From Emiliania huxleyi CCMP1516 (taxonomy: Eukaryota > Haptophyta > Isochrysidales > Noelaerhabdaceae), in NCBI RefSeq assembly GCF_000372725.1, contig NW_005195368.1:405338-469337 (forward strand): a stretch of DNA of 64,000 nucleotides. Reading direction: 5' to 3'. Each line of letters begins with the position of its first letter. The first letter of the stretch is position 1. A program made the position numbers and the translations under genes. The notes under the pieces are model-generated. The model did no database searches and was not told the DNA's origin. It worked only from the letters and a program-made list of their open reading frames with translations. This document shows positions 63,962 through 64,000 of the stretch, piece by piece.

Positions 63962-64000
63962 CGGTCCTGAGGTGTGCTCCTCCACACAAGCGTCAACTGT

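Overview
The window reads as nuclear DNA of a GC-rich unicellular eukaryotic alga, most likely a haptophyte of the Emiliania/Gephyrocapsa type. This is an inference from gene architecture. Genes are intron-bearing, most splice donors are GC rather than GT, introns carry 10-11 bp minisatellites, and the intergenic DNA is full of short dispersed repeats. Ankyrin, DUF4116 and short-chain dehydrogenase (SDR) genes of the kind common in haptophytes are present. There is no operon logic; neighbouring genes are functionally unrelated.

Layout: 1-9.9 kb has a zinc-finger-like gene cut by the left edge (-), a frameshifted ankyrin pseudogene (-) joined to a dispersed P-loop repeat, an unrecognised multi-exon gene (+) and a DUF2237 gene (+). 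10.0-11.4 kb is a candidate transposon with 33-bp inverted ends. 13.5-17.8 kb is a full-length ABCB-type transporter (+). 18.1-26.4 kb carries an FtsH-like AAA ATPase without a protease domain (-), a DUF1295 methyltransferase/reductase-like gene (-), a divergent pair of small genes, and a phosphoglycerate mutase fused to an EF-hand tail (-). 26.9-29.7 kb has a second P-loop repeat, a broken TsaE-like fragment and an intact ankyrin gene (+).

31.5-33.9 kb is a ten-exon CBS-domain tail-anchored protein (+) whose nine introns all begin with GC. Then come two SDR genes (-), an ankyrin gene, and a tandem pair of multi-pass membrane protein genes sharing a 1,056-bp tract that looks identical. 44.9-50.9 kb has a Cys-rich type I membrane protein (-), a single-pass protein with a large ectodomain (+) and a SLC35A-like nucleotide-sugar transporter (-). 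50.9-53.2 kb is repeat-rich and contains a small DNA transposon with a perfect 8-bp target duplication. 53.2-64 kb has a PP2C phosphatase (-), a DUF4116 protein (-), a DUF1295 fragment (-), a third SDR (+), an unrecognised coiled-coil protein (+) and a macro-domain gene cut by the right edge (+).

The most unusual signal is in the introns. I placed 43 introns from protein continuity: about 29 start GC, 11 GT and 3 apparently GA. In many of them the first 8-28 nt of the intron repeat the first nt of the downstream exon, so the intron is bounded by direct repeats. This looks like a record of recent intron gain. A short AATTCTT motif recurs upstream of start codons and may be a core promoter element.
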